64,000 nt of DNA from Vicugna pacos (taxonomy: Eukaryota; Chordata; Mammalia; Artiodactyla; Camelidae). This document shows positions 11,206 to 26,200 of the stretch, in pieces. The notes beneath the pieces are model-generated. The model did no database searches and was not told the origin of the DNA. It was given only the letters and a program-made list of their open reading frames with translations. The stretch covers positions 21,338,501-21,402,500 of the forward strand of contig NC_132992.1 in NCBI RefSeq assembly GCF_048564905.1, read 5' to 3'. Numbering within the stretch: the first letter of the stretch is position 1; each line of letters opens with the position of its first letter. The translations under genes and the position numbers were made by a program.

Positions 11206-14200
11206 CTGCAAAAGAAAAAGAGCTGCATCAAAATACCATGCTTTTCCAAGATTTTCTTCAAAGAAATATGTATCAGGGCAACCTGTGGGTCTAGATAATG
11301 TCATCTTAAAACTCTTTTTAGCTAAAATTACTTAGGAGGAATCTGACATTTCAGAGAAAGGAGAATAAAGTGCTTTTTTGAATGAGGCAGACCTCTGAGC
11401 GAGGCCACCTTCCACTGAATCTCACTGTTAGATTAAAAAAACTTCAGAGTTAGAAGGGGCAGCCCCCTCCTTTCAGACGCAAAAGCTGGGGGCGGGCAGG
11501 GATGGGAGTGGGGCTAAGGCTGCGCAGCTGCTCGTGTCAGAACCGGGACCCCCGCACAGCAATACACACGCTGACTGAGGACTGGAAACCCATCTCAGCG
11601 TCAGGAGTCTTAGTATTTTACTGTGATGATGACTTTTAATGGAAAATAATCGTCGTTGATGATCAGTCTTTTCTCTCTCTCAGCCTTACTTTCTATGTTT
11701 ATAAAAGGAGGGAATTTGGACTAGATAAATGGCTAAAGTCTCCTTCCAGCTCTGGAATTATACAACTTATTAAAAAGCACCCCCCCACCCCACCCCCCAG
11801 TGTCCAATGAGTACCCCAATGGTGCTTGCTCCTACCTGCCCAGAGTGCCACCAGCCTGGGTGTAATATTTGTTATAATCTAGTCGTAATAGTAGTTGAGC
11901 CAAATCAGAGTTGATCTGATGATTCCGAACACTGGAGAGAATCTTGAATAGCAGTGAAGACTGGCGGCTAAAACCCTGCAGAGAGAAGGACTCAAGCTGT
12001 CATTCCTGTTAGACTCACCAGCTATCCATGTGGAGTGCGGGGGCAGGGGGGTACTGCTTGGAAAAGTCTTGCTGAAAATTCTGTAGCATTAACTGGCCTT
12101 CCCACAGTCTCACTTCTACTGGCTCCAAAAATGACTTCTTTGTACTGAGTCCGTAGAATGCATGATTTCCTATGAAAGTACTCTAATTGTCAGTAGGAAT
12201 TTAGCATCCAGTTACAAATTAATATATTCTGCTGTGTTCTGGGGTTGGAGAGAGCCTGTGTTTTTGGTACAGACAGGTAATTGTATCTCAGCAAAACAGG
12301 GGGTTAGTTCAAGGGAGTAAGGAGGCTGGATGTTGGAAAGTAAGAACAAAGTCAGTGCATTATTTGGTGGGTTGAATAAACTATTCAGGTCTGAACTACT
12401 TTTCAGTGTTGAGGCAGCACATAATTATGGCTTCAAAATCAGTCTGCTACAACATTTTTTATCTTTGTATCTTGTTATTTCTGTGTTTGTATTGGGGAGA
12501 TGCTTTAACTGACTCAAAGCAAAAGGTAAAGATTCCCCACCCGCAGACCAACCTCTGTCCCTCAGACAGCACCGCGTACTTGCAGTGGCCAGGCTGACTC
12601 ACCTTCACCAGGATGCTCAGCTGGGCGGCCCCACGTTCGTCCAGTGGGCCCAGGTTCTGACTGACCAGCGAGCAAAAGCTGTGGCAGAGATCTAAGATTT
12701 CATTCAGGCAGTGAAACACCTACCCGGGAAAGAGAGTTGACATTAGCAAATGTCCTAAGAGCTAATCCGTTCCCATTCTCCACATGTGACCTCAGGAGAG
12801 ACAATGCCACGTGCAAGTCCTGCCAGCCTCCCAAATGCAACACGTGTAAAGCAGACTCTTCCCTTCCAGGCAAAGACACTCGTTCTCTTAGTCACGCTGC
12901 ACGAAACCTCCACTAAAGCGACATCGGTCATTGTCTCTTGGGCCCACAGCGCGAGCTCCTGCCTGGAGCTTTGCTTGCGGTGTTGTTCCCCGTGCCTGGC
13001 ATACTCTCCTCTTACCTGCTCCAGCGAGTCCCCCTTCTCCCTGGCGCACTCCCTCCCCACCGTAGCTGTTAGCGACCCCTTGCTTCCCTGTCCTCTAGAT
13101 CATCTGTACTGTTCACGTGGCGATTGTTCAGGCCGCCTGTGTTGTTACTGATCTGTGATGTATGTGTATGTCCTGTTTCTCCAACTAGATTGTGAGCTCC
13201 TTAAGGGCAGAGCCATGACTTATACCTCTTTGTATCCCCAGTGCCTTGCATACAGTAAGCACTCAATAAATATTTAATGATGATCACCTGCTCTGATACT
13301 CTGCTTTCCCCCAAGGATGCACTCATACAGTACAAGGACAGGCTACCTGTCACAGTGGTTCTTGGTTGTTTTCAGGTCACAGAACCCTTTGGAGTGGCAT
13401 CTAAGGACCTCACTCTCCCTTAAAAATAACAGCCCAAATACCAGAACAAAAGCGTGTGGCACAACTGAGGAATAACAGCTCACGTCAGAGCTAAAGCATA
13501 ACTGTTCTATTAGAAACTAGAAGGGGTCATTTTAATCTTCCTGCTTTTCCTAGAATTGGAACCAGCTTGTGAGCTTTAAAAGACTGGTGCCTGGATTCTA
13601 CTCCAGGGATTCTAATTTAAGTGCTCTGGGTCCTAGATTTTTTTTAAAAGCTCCCAGATGATTCCTTTGTGGAGCCAAGTTTGAGAATAACTTCTCTGAA
13701 GGAGATAACATGTACATACACACATCCCTACACACACACAGCCAGAGACACTACTCCAGTTGTCTGTGAAGACAGCTTCCAAACAGCTGATTGATCTTGA
13801 GCCAAAAGACGTCTAAGGAAGTAAATTCTATATGCTTTTCATTAGTCTTTCTATCGTGTCAGAAAGGTCTTTTAAAATTTCTTTAAATCCTTCCTTCTGA
13901 GGGTTAAGCACATACTCTTTCTTCTGTAGGTGCTCACCACAAAGACATTGAAGTTCTCCTTTTTAAGATTCCCTTTTAGTTTGCTCTATAAGATGTTAAA
14001 AATGGAGACTGAACAGCTGCTTAATGATATAGTTCCATATCCTGGCAACTCAGTGCTTAAGGGAACAGTCAGGCTAGAAGCAATCTGAGGAAATCAACCA
14101 GCCCTACTTACAGGTTTCAACAAGATAAAGGACTGAGCCAGCAAATTACTCAGGAAGTGGTCGTGAGCCAGTCGGATGCTTTCAAAGTCTCGGGTAGAAT

Positions 14201-17200
14201 TGATCTGATGAAGCAGCTGTGAGAACTGAGACTCCAGCACGTCTACCTGGGAGACAGTTACACAAGTAATGTTAGTACCTTGCATAGTCTAAGCACTCAA
14301 GAACATTAAGATGCCCAAGAGGATGAAATAGAAGTTCTTTGCCACCAGTCGTCTTCCTCCTATCTGAGCCACTTTAAGGCTGAGCAAAGACAACCTTACA
14401 TTGCCAAATCTTACAGAAAGTTACGTGCCTATTTCCTAACAACCTCCAATGTCTTGGCAGATCCCCCCTTGTGCATTATCCTCTCCACTGCCTGACTTGG
14501 TTAAGTACCATGGGATTCCAGAAGTTAGAGCAAACTATAAAAATCAGGGTCAAGTCAACAATAATTAAATACTACTGCATTGTTGATAAGGACCCTACGT
14601 CCTCATTCTCCATCATCCGTTTATTTCCACTTTCCTCTAAAATACCCCCAAGAAACATGCCTGGTAGCATAACCCATGGATTTTCTCAAACCCCCATGTT
14701 TCACCAAATGCAGGATTCCTCTCTGGTAACTCCTGCTAACCTCTTGGACTCCTTTTCATACCCCTTCCTTCTACTGATCCATAGACAGAGACCTGGAGGT
14801 AGTACTGAAGATTATCCACCAGGAACGCCATGTGATTCCTCAGGCGCCACTTGATCGCGTCGGTCTGGTTGGACTTGAGGTGCTTGCGCTGCATTTGTAG
14901 GGCCCAGCAGTGCTGCAGCTCAGCTTGTACCCGGCGCACACTCAGTAAGTACTTGAAAACAACGTTGTATCTGGGATAGAAACATCAGGCTACTCAAGAT
15001 AAAAACTTCACCCCACCACCATCCATGTGACAGACCTTAGGGCTCTGCGTCACTGACCTCTTCCCCACAAAGGCAGGAAAGATAAGAATGGCTAGAGATA
15101 TGAACAGATAAACTGGTTTATTTATATGATGGAATATTACACAGCCATCAAGATGAATGAACCTCAGCTGTACAACATAATGTGACTCTAAGCAATATGA
15201 TTTTGAATAAAAAATGGAAATCTGAAAAGATGACATATAGCCTGATACCATTTTTTATAATGCTTAAAACAACTAAACAGAAAAAAGTACACTTTGGGAA
15301 CATATATAGATGCTATAAAACTATATAAAAAGGATAGAAAACATGGAATTTAGGATAGTGGTCACTTTGGCCTGGGGGAGGTGGGGGCAGGGCTGGGAAG
15401 GCCCACATAGGTAGATGGACATTATCGTCAGCATTCTAGATTTTGTTCTGGGAAGGGGTTTTATGGAATGTATGTATGTGTTTGGTGGGGGGGTGTGACA
15501 AGGAAGGAACGAGGGTCTTGCATGGACCAGTAAGAATGTGCTGGAAACCAAGGATTTTGGTTAATGTGATTCTCTGTCTCTAAGGCCCAGAGGAGATAAA
15601 ATCAAGGATTCCTCTCACTGAGCTTAGCTAACTCCCTGATGTCGAGCCTTGTACTGAGAAGACCTGTAGGAAGAGCGGCTGATTCCTGATGGAACTGGGC
15701 TTATTTACCCTATTAAGGCAGGCTTGTGGAAGACAACCTGACTCCATCTGGTCTTAAAAATTATCTATTTCTAATGGAACAGTATACTGAAAATAGTACA
15801 CTTGTTTGGATTCTGATTTGAACAAACCACCATAAAAAGACATTTTTTAGATAAATGGGGAAATTTCAGTGTGGACTGGATATCAGATAAGAAGGATTAT
15901 TCATTTTACTGGGTGTGATGATGGCATTGTAGTTATGTTAAAAACATGCCTTTTTTTTTTTTTAAAAGGACACTATGAACTCATCTACAAAACAGAAACA
16001 GACATAATAAACAATCTTATGGATACCAGGGAAAGGGTGTGGGAAGAGATAAATGTGGGAGTTTGAGATTTGTAAATGTTAGCCACTATATATAAAAACA
16101 GACTAAAAAAGTAGTTTCTGGGGGAAGGGTATAGCTCAAGTGACAGCGCATGCTCAACACCCAAAAGGTCAGGGGTTCGATCCACAGTACCTCCTGCAAG
16201 CAGAAATCAATGAAGAAACCTAATTACCTCCCTCTCATAAAGGAAACAATGCAAGCAAAAAAAAAAAATGTATCTTCTGTATAGCACAGGGAACTATGTT
16301 CAATATCTTGTAATAACCTTTAATGAAAAAAATATGAAAACGAATATATGTATGTATATGCATGGCTGGGACGTTGTGCTGTACACCAGAGACTGATACA
16401 TTGTAAGTGACTGTACTTCAATTCTAAAAAATGCCTATTTTTAACTGTTGTGTTAGTTTCTGATGTACAACACATATATATGTGTATATGTATATTCCTT
16501 TTCATATTCTTTTTCATTATAGGCTATTAGGAACAAGCTACTGAATATAGTTCCCTGTGCTGTACAGTGGGACCTTATTGCTTACCTATTTTATATATAG
16601 TAGTTAGTATCTGCAAATTCTGAACTCCCAATTTGTTCTCCTCACCCCCTTTCCCCTCTGGTAACCCTAAGTCTGTTCTCTATGTCTGTGAGTCTGTTTC
16701 TGTTTTGTAAATAAATTAATTTGTGTCATTTAAAAAAACTCCACATATAAGTGATAACATACGGTATTTTTTTTTCTTTTTGGCTTACTTCACTTAGTAT
16801 GACAATCTCCAAGTCCATTCATGTTGCTGTAAATGGCATTATTTTATTCTTTCTTATGGCTGAGTAGTATTCCATCATATAAATATACCACTACTTCTCT
16901 ATCCAGTCATCTGTCCACAGGCATTTAGGTTGCTTCCATGTCTTAGCTACTGTAAATACTGCTGCTATGAACACTGGGGTGCATGTATCTTCTCGAATTA
17001 ATTTCCTCTGGATATATGTCCAGGAGTGGGATTGATGGATCAGATGGTAAGTCTATTTTTATTTTTTTAAGGAACCTCCATACTGTTTTCACCAAACTAC
17101 ATTTCTACCAACAGTGTAGGAGGATTCCCTTTTCTCTACACCCTCTCCAGCATTAATTTTTTGTGTACTTTTTAATGATGGCCATTCTGACTAATGTGAG

Positions 17201-20200
17201 GTGATAACCTCATTGTAGTTTTGATTTGCATTTCTCTGATAATTAGTGATATTGAGCATTTTTTCATGTGCCTATTGGCCATTTGTATTTCTTTCTTGGA
17301 GAATTGCTTGTTTAGGTCTTTTGCCCATTTTTGGATTGGGTTGTTTATTCTTTTCTTATTAAGTTGTGTGAGCTGTTTGTATATTTTAGCCCCTCTATTT
17401 TAAAATAATTTAATAAAACAGGAAGGCAATACAATGCAACTGGTAAATTGCATCAGTGCTGGGCCATGACCACACATACCACCTCTGGAATCACACAAAC
17501 TAACTTTTCACCTAACAACCTTCTTGATTCAACAGAGGATATGATCTGGGCTATTTGATTCCAAAAATAACAACAAGCTCACATGTAGTAATCAGAATGC
17601 CCAATTAAAGCACTGACAAAGTCCATGCAGCTTACTTAGGTGGGCTGTGGGCCCTGAATCTTCTCCTTGAACCAGCTTATGTGTCATCTCCCACATCTTA
17701 GCTTCTCTAGCTCCCCAGAGTAGAGGGTTGTGAGCACAAACAGGGAGGATGAAGAGCGGCCACAAACTGGCAGCTTGTAAATTGCTTCTTAAAAGATTGA
17801 CGGTTTTAAGGCTTTGACCCTCCCGATCATTCCAGCATCCACTGCTCCCTACTGTCTCACATCTTCAGTTTCATTTATTGTTATCTATCCAGCCCCCGAA
17901 GGCATCTGAGTTGGCAACCTCTGATTTACAGGCTGTTAAAAACCAGTTGGGTGGCTATCTTGCTCCCACCAATTCTATTCCTGATAATTTCTTCCCTTGG
18001 AAGTAACGTGGGTAATAATTACCTGTGAGAAACTCAAAATACTCACTTCTCCAGGACAGCAGGGGTGAAGAGAATGTGCAGTGGCCACTGCACTTTGTAG
18101 GAAAGACCTAGGGCTGCCCAGCCGGATGCAGGGGCTTCCCGGGGAGAAGTCTCCCGAGAAGGCCCTTCTCTCACCTGAGTAGCATCTGTTAAGGAGAGAA
18201 GATGACTTTGCTCATCTAGAACCAGAGCTGCAACAAGGTGAGTAGCATTCATGAGATGAGTGCTCACTCAAGCCTGCAATGTTCAGAGCATGAAGGGGAC
18301 ACAAGGGACTGTAGAGGGCAAGGAAACTCCAAGGAGGGGTTCTCTTAGGAGGTCTCTTAAGACATTGTTTTCTCAGCCTTAAAGTCTGGTGGCTATAAAT
18401 AAACAGACCATTCCAGCAGCATGACAACCAAAACCAAAACTATAGCCTGGCCATGTCACTTAGCTTCTCTGGACTTCCCTTTTCTTTCATGTAAAATTAG
18501 GGCACAATGTTACACAAAAGACTAGGTGGTTTCTAAGGTCCAAAATGATGCAGTTTCTGTGGAGGTGGATGGAAGCAGACAGGAGAACAGATGGGGACTG
18601 AGAGGAGCGGAAAGATGTAAGAAAGAGGGGCCAACCTTTATGCTCCTTCCCATGATACTCGATTGTCAAGTGCAGCAGAGGGAGAAGGTTGTCATCGTCC
18701 AGCAGCACCTTGTGTGCTGACTGTTGGAAGGCCACATTCACATCTGCAAGAAAGGACACGTGGGCTGGCGAGGCGGCATGGCTGTGCAACAAACCCAGAC
18801 CTCTCTGTCCACTCCTCCTCCAGCCAGCCTAACGCTAACAGCAGGGCATGGTAAACATCGGTTGTTTTTGCTTGACTAGCGTGTGTTCCTCCTCCTCTTG
18901 CTGGTAACAGCACTTGATTTTCCTTGGAGAATCACCCCTCCCCAGAACAATCCATGCAGTTCCAGTGGGGTGGACAACACCTGAACCTCAGGGTAGGCAG
19001 GTGACCCAGGAACGATCTACCTTGGTAAACTATTTTGTTCAGGGATGTGAACAGGACCCAAGCCAGGCCAATCCAGAGACTCTATTAAGATTTGGAAAGA
19101 GTATAGTTTTTTTCCCCCCTAGAGATAAACACAGACTTAGCAGGATATGGACTTGGTTGGAGGCCATCTCGCTACTCATGGAGCAGGCCTGTCTGAGAAA
19201 AAAGGCAGAGGTGAAGATGATGACACCAAGTCCTGAAGGCGTCATGTGAGCCACTGGAGCAAACTGCCTGGAGCCACCATACCCCTGACCTCTTCAGTTA
19301 GGACAATCAATAAATGCTTTTGTTTCCCCCTCTGCTTAAGTGAGATTGAATTGGGTTTTCTGACATCTGCAGCCGAAAAAGTCCTCTGTTAAGTACAGTG
19401 GACATCTCTTGTTTCATAGAGCTAGAAAAATGGTAACCCTGTCTTCCCCTCTGCCTCTCTTTTTGACTCTGATCTTTACCTAACTCTCCTTATGTAGCTC
19501 GAATGGGAACAGTGTTCATCCCCAATGGTCAAGGGTGACTTGACTGAAGTAGGCATAGCTTAATGTCTGACCTCTTTGATACAGATATGATATATATACA
19601 CACACACACACACACACATATATATGCATATATATATATATATAAAAATAAAATCCGGCTAGGCTAGTCAAAACCCCTCTCCTGGAATCCTTTAACTTGC
19701 TACCAGAGAGACCAGGTCTGACTCAACCAGTAGACACTGTGAGGTATGTTTCTTGGAGCTGCTGGTGGCCATGTTGCCAGATGGGACTGGAGGGCCATCA
19801 AAGAGCACACAAGTGCCACCAGCAAGATACGGTAAGAGAGAGAATCCCAGCAGTCCCTGGTTTCAGTTCTCTGGCCCAGCAATGTCCCTGTTGCACTGGA
19901 GCTACAGATACAAGAGCAAATAAATTCACCTTTCTACCTAGGTTAGTTTTCCATCCTTTATGATCTAAAGAGTTCTAATACAACAAGTGACAGTAAGTCC
20001 CAATATGTCCCTTGAGAAACATATGGCTATAAATTGATGAGGATAAAATACTAGTTTGAAGGCTTGTACCATCTCTTCCAGGAAGGGTCACTAGCTAAGG
20101 CTGCTCCCAGTGACTGCAGTGTGAGTCTACCTGAGAAGTCTTCCATCTTTGGAAACACTCTCTGTAACTCACCAGGCTGCTCTTACGTGGAACAGGCCTA

Positions 20201-23200
20201 AATGGTTCAGCATCAGCCAAGAAACACACTACAACTTCAATAAGCTGGGGCCCAGAGCAATTACCATGTTCAGTTACTGCAGTGGGTGGTGTTTTTAACA
20301 TGTGTTGAGCTGTATCAATGAAGGCCTGAAACAATTCTCCACGTCCCAGAAGGTAAAAGTCTTTAATGATCTGCAGAAAGAATTTCAGTTTACGATTCAG
20401 AAATCTAGCAGGGCCAGGAGCTCACTATCCTGAAAGAATTATGCACATAATTTCCAGTTTCATCACTTTGTGCCCAACCTGCAAAAGGACATAGGCTTTT
20501 GGCATTTCAAAGGGGCATACTTAGTAATGGCAAGATGACTGGTGTGTCTTTAACATCATTTATTCAATGAAAACACACTTATGCCAGAAGGAAGTAAACA
20601 CCCAAAGCTTTGTACTACAGTAAATCCATAGCAATAGGTAGTTTGCCTACTTGGATGAGGACATACAAAGCCACTCTAGATGTCTAGGGACAGGCAACCA
20701 GTGCTCTCAAGAGAGGCTGCAGAGACAAGTCATTGTCTTCCAGCATCATTTTAAGAGTTAAAAGAACAAACAGCTAAGCTATTACCTTCAGCTGACCCAG
20801 CAAATCGGACTCTTCCACCATGAGCTTCCAGAGATGCTGCGAAAAGAACCAGCAAAACAGGATCAAAGTTTCATTACAATGAAAATTCTTACAAAGAATG
20901 GTGTTGTACAAATCCAGCAACACGTTGAAAACAGAATATATACCATGACTGTATTGAGTTAATCCCAAGAATAAAGGTTTAACAGTCAATGTATGAGATG
21001 GAAGCATTCTGGAATTAGCTAGTGGTGATGGTTGCACAACATTGTGAACATACCAAAATCCACTGAATTGTACCTATTTTTAAATGGCTCAAATGTTTAA
21101 TTTTGTTATATGAATTTCATCTCAATAAAAAATTTTAATATGAATGTAATTTACTACATTAAAGATTAAAAAAAAAACATGATCACCTCAATAGATGCAG
21201 AAAAAGCATTTGCTAAAAACTCAATCCATTTGTGATTTCAGAAAGAAAGCAAACAAGGAATAGAAGGCTGATAAAGCGTATATATACCAAACCCCACCAC
21301 AGACAACCTATTTAACGGCGAAACATTAGAAGAAAGTCCTTTGAAGTCATCCAACATTGTACTGAAGATTTGCCAGTGCAGGAAAAAAAAAAACTGAAAA
21401 GAAGCAAAACTGTCATTATTGATAGTTAATATCACTATCTGCATAGGAAGTGCAAGAGAAGTGACATACAGATTATTAGAACTAGTAAGAGAATTCAGCG
21501 AGCCTGATGATTGATATACAAAAAAATCAACTACATACCATTACCAGCATCAAAATCTCTGACTAGGATTTGCCCAGTGAAGCGATAACATCAAATCAGG
21601 GTGCCCAGAATCTCCATCCTGGTGCTCACCCCCCTACCTCTCCTACTGGAACTGAGACAGATTAGGAACTGGCCTTTGGCCCTTCTGCAGTACACATTAC
21701 TAGATGAAACAGCTGACATCCCCAGGGGAATGTAAACACACAGGTCAAAATAATCAGACACGGGGAAAGCAAAAGGAACACAACAGACTAGGTAACACAT
21801 ACCAGCTGAAGCAGAAGTTTCAGAACTGAGCGGACAGCACAGTGAGCTGCCCGGATCGCCCCTGCGGCTGCTGGGGGTGCTGCCTGTTACTGGTGTTTTC
21901 GGCTAAAGGCAGCGCCCTTACCCATGGAACTAATTTCTGACAGACGCAGAGGTACAATGGCCTTGCTCTCTAATCTCAATGTGAGGGATCTCTGAAGAGC
22001 CATTCTAGCTTCAGAACTCTGCAGAGAGTGGTCAAGGCTTCTGCGGCAACCGCATCGCAGTTTATTTCCTCTCTCTACTCAGTCCTGCTTCCCTCACTTC
22101 TTGCCAGATCTCAGTCACAGAATCTGTTTCCTGGGGAAATGTGACCTATGACATAGACCAAAAATTTTAAATATTCTTTATAAATATGCTTAAAGAGGTA
22201 AGGATAACAACAATACAAATACACAAAAATAAATCATAAAAAAGAACCAAGATGCTGGAGCAATTGAATAATCTACATGCAAAAAATTAAAACTTGATCT
22301 ATACCTTGCACTACATACAAAAAGTAACTCAAAATGATCATAAACCTAAATGTAAAACTAAAAACAGTAAGTTTTCTAAAAGAAAACAGAAGAGAAAATC
22401 TTTGACCTTGGCTTAAGCAAAAGCTTCTTAGACACAATACCAAAAGCGTGATTCATAAAAAAACAGAAATTGATAAACTCGACTTAATCAAAATGAACAT
22501 CTTCTGCTCTTTGAAAGACATTGTTAGGAGACTGGAAAGACAAGACATAGACTGGGAGAAAATAGTTGTCACGTATCTGATAAAGGACTTACCACCCAGA
22601 ACACATAAACAACTCTCAAAACTCAACAGTAAGAAAATTAAACAAAACAAAAGCAATAAAAATGGACAAAAGATTTGGACATTTCAACAAAGAAGATATA
22701 TGGATGACAAAATAAGCTTATGAAAAAAATCTCAACATCACTAGTCATTACGGGAATGCAAATTAAAACTACAATAAGGGACCAACCCAAATGTCTATCA
22801 GCAGATGACAGGAAAACACCCTGGTATGAACAATGAGATACTACTTTGCAATAAAAGACTAAACTATTGATATATGCAACATGGATTAATCTCAATTATG
22901 CTGAGTTGAAGAACACCTAGGAATAAATTTAAGCAATGAAAAGATCTATACAACAAAAACTAGACAATTTTGTTGAAAGAAACCAAAGATGACACAAATG
23001 GAAAGACATTCTCTGCTCCTGGATCAGAAGAACTGTATTGTTAAAAAGTCCATCCAAAGCTATCTACAGATTCAGTGCAATCCCTACAAAAATTCTTATC
23101 GAAATTCCAAAGGCGTTCTTCACAGAAATAGAAAAAACAATCCTAAAATTCATATGGAACCACAAAAGACCCCAAATAGCCAAAGCAATTCTGAGAAAGA

Positions 23201-26200
23201 AGAACAAAGCTGGTAGTATCATACTTTCAGTGATTTGATTAGAACTGATTTCAGCTATACGACAGAGCTAAAGTAATCTGTTAAACAGTATGGTACTGGC
23301 ATAGACACAGAGACCAATAGAACAGAACACAAAACTCAGAATCAACTTCCCTCATATACGGGCAGTCATGGAACACCCAATAGAGAAAGGACAGTCTCTT
23401 CAACAAGTGATGCTCGGAAAACTGAATAAACGTGTGCAGAAAAGTGAAACTGGATTCCTATCTTACATCATACACAAAAATTAACTTGAAATAAATCAAG
23501 ACTTGAACATAAGACCTGATACCATAAAAACTCCTAGAGGAAAATGTAGGGAAGAAACTCTTTTGACATTGGTCTTGGTAATGATTTTTTGGATGTGACA
23601 ACAAAAGCACAAACAACAAAAACAAAAAACCCCACAAACCCCCCTATAGAACAGAAGAAAATATATGCAGATTATCTATTAGATAAGGGGCTATATCCAA
23701 AATATATAAAGAACTCATATATCTCAATAACAACAACCAAAAATCCAAACAATGCAATTGAAAAACAGGCAGAGGAACTAAACAGTTTTCCAAAGATATC
23801 CAAATGGTCAACACGGACAACAGAAGGTGCCCAACATCATCAACTATCTCAGAAATGCAGATCAAAACCACAATGAGATATTGCCTCACACCTGTTAGAA
23901 TGACTGTCTTAAAGAGGACAAGACGTAAGTGTTGATAAGGATGTGGAGAAGAGCGAACCTGTGTGCACTGTTGGTGGGAATGTAAGTTGGATCAGCCACT
24001 ATGGAAAAACGGCATGGAGGTTCCTCAAAAAATTAAAAATAGAACTAGAATATGATCCAGCAATTCCACTCCTGAATATATACCCAAAAGAAATGAAAGC
24101 AGGATATCAAACAGATATATGCACTCCCATGTTTACTGCAGCATTATTCACAATAGTCAAGATATGGAAACAACCTAAGTGCCTATCAATGGATGAATGC
24201 ATAAAGAAGATATGATATGTATATACAATTCAGCCATGAGAAAAAGGAAATTCTGCCTTTTATGACAACATACATGGACCTTGAGGACATTATGCTAAGT
24301 GAGGCAAGTCAGACAGAGAAATAAATGCTGTATGGTATCACTTGTAGGCGGAATCTAAAAAAGCCAGACTCGTAACAGTGAACTAGTGGTTACAAAGGGC
24401 TAGGGGTGGGAGAACAGGGGAAATGTTTAAGGGTACAAACTTGCAACTAGTAGAAATAAGTCCTGGAGATCTAATGCACAGTATAGTGATTATTATAATC
24501 ATCAAACTTGCTAAGAAACTAGATTTTTAAAAAAATTATTCTCACAAGTTACTTTTACATATATATATTTAAAAATTTTTAATTGAAGTACAGTTTACAA
24601 TGTTATATCAATTTCTGGTGTACAGCATAGCAGAAACTAGATCTTAATTATTCTCATCACAAAAAAGAAATTATGTAACATGCTAGAGATGGATGCTAAC
24701 TATTGCTACAATTGGCAATCATATTGCAATATGTAAATGTATCAAATCAACATGTACATCTTATATTTACATAATGTTATATGTCAAATATATTTTGATA
24801 AATGTTTTCATGTATTAATAATGAAAATAAAACAAAAACACATGTAATAAAGACTTTTAAAAGAATTATATGTCCAGGGTAGTTTCAAAGAGTGTGATTT
24901 CAGGGAATGGATGTGATAGCTCTTCTGTAATATATTTAGAGAAATGTTTATAAACAATTATAATAATGATGTTTATAGAAGTGCTACCTGCTTGCTAAAA
25001 AGATAAGGGTTTTTTTTTTTAAGTGAAGGGATGTGTTTGCCATTCTGTAATGCATTTACAGAAATGTTTAAAATAACATGCATTAATGATGGTTATGAGT
25101 GTTCTGTGCAAGCTAGAAAAAGTAATAAACTATTGATACATGCAACATTGACTGATCTCAAAATAATTATGCTAGGTCAAAGAAGCCTGGTTCCCACCCC
25201 TCAAAAGAAAGAGTACATACTGTTCGATTCCATTTATTAAATCTAGAAAATGCAAATTAATCTATAGTGACAGAAAGCACTTGGAGACAAGGAAGTTAAG
25301 AAGGGTGGGATAAAAGCACATGAAAGGTTGGAAATAAAGGATGGAAGAAGATACATCAGATAAATATGACCTTAAAGAAAGCTGGATAGTGACCATAATA
25401 ACTTAATAAAATAGAATTTAAGTCAAAAAATATATATACATATATAAATATATATCATATGTGATAGTGATAATGATGTATACATACAAAGAAGAACAAT
25501 TAAGTATGTATATTTATTACAAATATGCACATGTTTACCATATAACCTGAAAATCAAGAATGAGAACATGTATAGGACTCTAGACTCACAGAATTTACAT
25601 TATCTGGGTACATGCAAATCAATTAAAAACAAAAAAATGGACCCTATATTAGTCCATAAAGGAAGCCTCGATAAAATCCAAAGGACCAATATACAGACTA
25701 TGTTCTCCAACTATATTGTAATAAAATTAAAAATTAATAAATTCTTTGTGTTAAAAGGAATCATAAGGAAATTAAGATTTATTTAGAACAGAATAATAAA
25801 AATACTACATGCCAAAAACTTGTTGGATACAGTCAAAGCAATGTGTAAAGTTTTATATATATTTCTTACAAAACAAAGGTTAAAACTGAAAAGTCAAGGT
25901 AGGAGGGGACAGCTCAGTGGTAGAGCGCGTGCTTGGCATGCACGAGGTCCTAGATTCAATCCCTAGTACCTCCATTACAAAAAAAAAAAAAAGTCAAGCT
26001 TTCAACCTATGAAAATGGAAAAAGGGTAACAGAAAACTCAAACAAGGAGAAAGAAAAATAATAAAGACAGATACCAATCAAATAGAGAAAAAAACAATTA
26101 AAAACAAAAGCTTTGTTCTTTGAAAAAATTAAGATTAAACAATAAAAAGATTGAAATAAATAAAATATAAATAGCTATAGGCAAGCAAGTATTTTTTTAA

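Noticed and set aside
12786-13151. 121-codon + strand frame
   Set aside because: Falls in an L2 fragment within a TUBGCP4 intron; no homology recognised.
16118-16200. tRNA gene
   Set aside because: Looks tRNA-like with A and B boxes but is the head of a Vic-1 SINE with its tail and poly(A); the same holds for the other four copies.
18914-19249. 111-codon + strand frame
   Set aside because: Lies in old interspersed-repeat text in a TUBGCP4 intron, with no splice or family support.
22448-24215. Small protein genes in 22.4-24.2 kb
   Set aside because: The reading frames are broken pieces of L1 ORF2, not host genes.
24903-25126. CRISPR-like or array structure
   Set aside because: Only two diverged units, no short identical repeats with unique spacers, and a mammalian setting.
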